Positions 6,006 to 7,700 of a stretch of 7,700 nt of DNA are shown piece by piece; the stretch's first letter is position 1; each line of letters opens with the position of its first letter. The DNA lies in NCBI GenBank assembly GCA_021818605.1, contig JAKAUH010000191.1, positions 1 to 7,700 of the forward strand, written 5' to 3'. The notes under the pieces are model-generated. The model did not search any database and was not told the DNA's origin. It was given only the letters and a program-made list of their open reading frames with translations. The position numbers and the translations under genes are program-made. Source of the stretch: Planctomycetota bacterium (lineage in GTDB: Bacteria > Planctomycetota > Planctomycetia > Isosphaerales > Isosphaeraceae).

Positions 6006-7511
6006 ATGAACGTCATCACGATCGTCTGCAACAGCCTGCATCTAGGCTTCCTCGGCACCTATGGCAACGCCTGGATCGAGACCCCGAACCTCGACCGGCT
6101 GGCGTCCGAGGGCGTCGTCTTCGACCACCATTTTCCCGAGAACCTCACGACCCTGCCCACCCGGCGGAGCTGGTGGACCGGGCGCTACGGGTTCGCCGAC
6201 CCTGACCAGGGCTGGACGCCACTCCGGCCCGATGAGCGGATTCTGCCCGATATCCTCTGGAGCCAGGGCGTTCGCTCGGCGCTCATCTCGGATGTGCCGC
6301 TGCTTCGCGAGGCCGGGCTCGGCTATGGACGCGGCTTCGACGACGTCATCTGGATCCGCGGCCAGGGCTACGACCCGCTCGTCCCTAAGGACGACCCGAG
6401 GGCCCGCGGCGTGCGGATCGAGGACGAGCCCGGTCTGCGGCTGCCGCCGGAGGACGACCCCGAGTTCGAGCTGTGGAAGTCGCGGTGGGAGCAGTTCCTC
6501 CGCAACCGCGCCGTGCTGCACGGCGACGTCGACGAGGAGAACACCGGCGTCGCGCGGACCGTCCAGGCCGCGATCGACTGGCTCGAGCGCCAGGGCCGCG
6601 GCGGCAAGAAAGAACCGTTCATGCTCTGGCTCGATCTCTTCAGCCCGCACGGACCGTGGGACCCTCCGCAGCCGTATCGCGACCAGTACGTCACGGTCGA
6701 GCCGGATGAGTTCGAGGCCGGCGAGGAGGGGGACCTGGTCGAGGAGCAGGAGGACCTGGACGCTGATATCGATATCGAGGAAGTCGCCGCGCTGATCGAC
6801 GTGCCCGCCGGTGCCGTCGGCGAGGTGATCGGCGAGGCCGAGCTGTTCCGCCTGAGGCGCATCTATGCCGGCACCGTGACCCTGGTCGACCGCTGGCTGG
6901 GCGTGCTGTTCGAGGCGCTCGGGCGCCTCGGCCGGCTCGACGACACGCTCGTCATCTTCACGAGCGATCAGGGCGAGCCGCTGGGCGAGCACGGCTTCGT
7001 GCGGCGGTTCCGGCCGTGGCTATACGAGGAGCTGATCCACACCCCGCTCATCATCCGGATGCCCGGCGGCCGGCATGGGGGATCTCGGCACCAGGCGCTG
7101 GTGCAGACCGTGGACATGTTGCCGACGATCACCGCGGCGCTCGGGCTGCCGCCACTGCGCGACGAGCCGCCGATCCACGGCCACGACCTGCTCCCGCTCA
7201 TCCGCGGCGAGCAGACCAAGATCCGCGACTACGCGTGCCTCGGCATGGACGTGGCCGAGTTCGCGATCCGCACGCACCTCTGGCACCTGGTCGTGCCGAT
7301 CGAGGTCGACCCGGAAGAGCCCCGGAATCCCGAGCTGTTCCGCAAACCCGAGGATCGCTGGGACCAGAACAACGTGCTCGACCAGCACCCCGAGGTCGCC
7401 GACAACCTCGAGCTGACCCTCCGCCGCTTCGCCGAGGCCGTGGCGCGGGACGACCTCGACGAGCCGCCGTTCCTGCGTGATGTGGCGAGACTTGGAGCGA
7501 GGACGACGTAG
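6006..7511 (+). CDS. Sulfatase-superfamily protein with Thr at the formylglycine position
   Basis: The 501-residue protein has the alkaline phosphatase/sulfatase fold signatures: TPNLDRLASEGVVFD (26-40), LTTLPTRRSWWTGRYGF (47-63), SPHGPW (213-218), SDQGEPLGEHGF (320-331) and YEELIHTPLIIRMPG (340-354). Sulfatases need Cys or Ser in C/S-x-P-x-R, which is modified to formylglycine. Here the motif is T49-L-P-T-R53, so the modification cannot occur. The N-terminal Asp-Asp metal pair is N9-S10. D321 is kept, but its partner is Q322 rather than His or Asn. R53 and H215 are retained. Thr is the nucleophile in some relatives (nucleotide pyrophosphatase/phosphodiesterases, T-F-P motif), so a different hydrolase is possible, as is a non-catalytic protein. 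From memory, a clade annotated as sulfatase also carries T-x-P-x-R. Residues 226-281 contain no Lys or Arg and are strongly acidic. There is no signal peptide, so it is likely cytoplasmic. No strong ribosome-binding site or promoter is seen in the 113-bp gap upstream. Confidence 0.88.
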   Translation: MNVITIVCNSLHLGFLGTYGNAWIETPNLDRLASEGVVFDHHFPENLTTLPTRRSWWTGRYGFADPDQGWTPLRPDERILPDILWSQGVRSALISDVPLLREAGLGYGRGFDDVIWIRGQGYDPLVPKDDPRARGVRIEDEPGLRLPPEDDPEFELWKSRWEQFLRNRAVLHGDVDEENTGVARTVQAAIDWLERQGRGGKKEPFMLWLDLFSPHGPWDPPQPYRDQYVTVEPDEFEAGEEGDLVEEQEDLDADIDIEEVAALIDVPAGAVGEVIGEAELFRLRRIYAGTVTLVDRWLGVLFEALGRLGRLDDTLVIFTSDQGEPLGEHGFVRRFRPWLYEELIHTPLIIRMPGGRHGGSRHQALVQTVDMLPTITAALGLPPLRDEPPIHGHDLLPLIRGEQTKIRDYACLGMDVAEFAIRTHLWHLVVPIEVDPEEPRNPELFRKPEDRWDQNNVLDQHPEVADNLELTLRRFAEAVARDDLDEPPFLRDVARLGARTT

Positions 7512-7528
7512 GAAGCCCAAACGATACG

Positions 7529-7562
7529 GGGACAGGCACCGCGTCTTTGAGGTGCCTGTCCC
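7529..7562. terminator. Perfect 12-bp hairpin between convergent genes
   Basis: GGGACAGGCACC (7529-7540) and GGTGCCTGTCCC (7551-7562) pair perfectly around a 10-nt loop, GCGTCTTTGA. It lies 18 nt after the sulfatase-like stop and 34 nt beyond the stop of the minus-strand gene, so it could serve as a bidirectional terminator. No T-tract follows on either strand. The GGGACAGGCACC core also recalls dispersed REP-like palindromes in planctomycete genomes, from memory. The hairpin is certain; its role is not. Confidence 0.6.
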
Positions 7563-7595
7563 AGTTCTGTTCGACCAGAACCTGATCGACGAGGA

Positions 7596-7700
7596 TCAAT
7601 ACTGCGACGAAGCCAGCCCCTGCTCGGAGACCATCACTGGGGACTCTCCGCAGTAGGTGCACGTCTTGCAGCCCTTGCATTTCCTCGACTTGCAGCCGGC
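7596..7700 (-). CDS. C-terminal end of an unknown Cys-rich protein (partial)
   Basis: On the minus strand a frame enters from the right edge and runs 34 codons to a TGA at 7596-7598. It includes the Cys cluster GCKSRKCKGCKTCTYCG, with Cys spaced 5, 3, 3 and 3 apart, then a tail ending in GLASSQY. Third positions are mostly G or C, as in the real genes here. Clustered Cys-x-x-Cys pairs with Lys suggest metal binding (zinc or iron-sulfur) or a basic Cys-rich tail, but no family is recognisable from this fragment. The start lies outside the window. The plus strand is also open here, with an Ala/Leu-rich translation that looks like an antisense shadow. Confidence 0.45.
   Translation of the reverse strand, partial: AGCKSRKCKGCKTCTYCGESPVMVSEQGLASSQY

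Noticed and set aside
6042..6992. A 316-codon minus-strand frame opposite the sulfatase-like gene
   Set aside because: It is a shadow frame in GC-rich coding DNA, while the plus strand carries clear family motifs.

Overview
The window looks like chromosomal DNA of a planctomycete, probably of the Isosphaeraceae type. The signs are high GC with strong G/C preference at third codon positions, a transposase of the ISAzo13 ('Rhodopirellula transposase') kind, a sulfatase-like protein, and two large exported TPR proteins that match no family I can name. The genus-level assignment is inference.

Layout. Positions 1-106 look like one end of an IS21-family element, with a TGTCA tip and two inward repeats. 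It abuts an ISAzo13-type transposase gene on the minus strand (to 975) that has lost its C-terminal catalytic third. A gap of about 350 bp holds the upstream region of that remnant and a good sigma70-like promoter (1256-1284), overlapped by a perfect 7-bp inverted repeat. This promoter reads into a probable two-gene unit: an iron-sulfur APS reductase (cysH, 1330-2052) and an Rrf2-family regulator (2095-2514).

Next come two tandem paralogous genes (2612-4231 and 4369-5892) for exported TPR proteins of unknown function. Each is preceded by the same 48-bp sequence, exact in both copies. It contains a promoter-like pair and is followed by the same GGAGG ribosome-binding site. The copies share a near-identical 5' module (promoter, ribosome-binding site, signal peptide, post-cleavage linker), a more diverged TPR region, and a conserved C-terminal region that I do not recognise.

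A cytoplasmic sulfatase-superfamily protein follows (6006-7511). It has Thr where sulfatases carry the Cys/Ser that becomes formylglycine, and Asn-Ser where the paired metal-binding Asp normally sits. A perfect 12-bp hairpin (7529-7562) separates it from the 3' end of a minus-strand gene with a cysteine-rich tail (7596-7700), which runs out of the window.

How the genes may work together: APS reductase supplies sulfite for cysteine synthesis, and the adjacent Rrf2 protein is a natural candidate to control it, as CymR does in Bacillus. The TPR pair is probably an independent unit with its own promoters. A sulfur link between cysH and the sulfatase-like gene is possible but weak. I see no CRISPR array, tRNA, rRNA or obvious defence system. 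The least described element is the TPR pair with its shared expression-and-export module.
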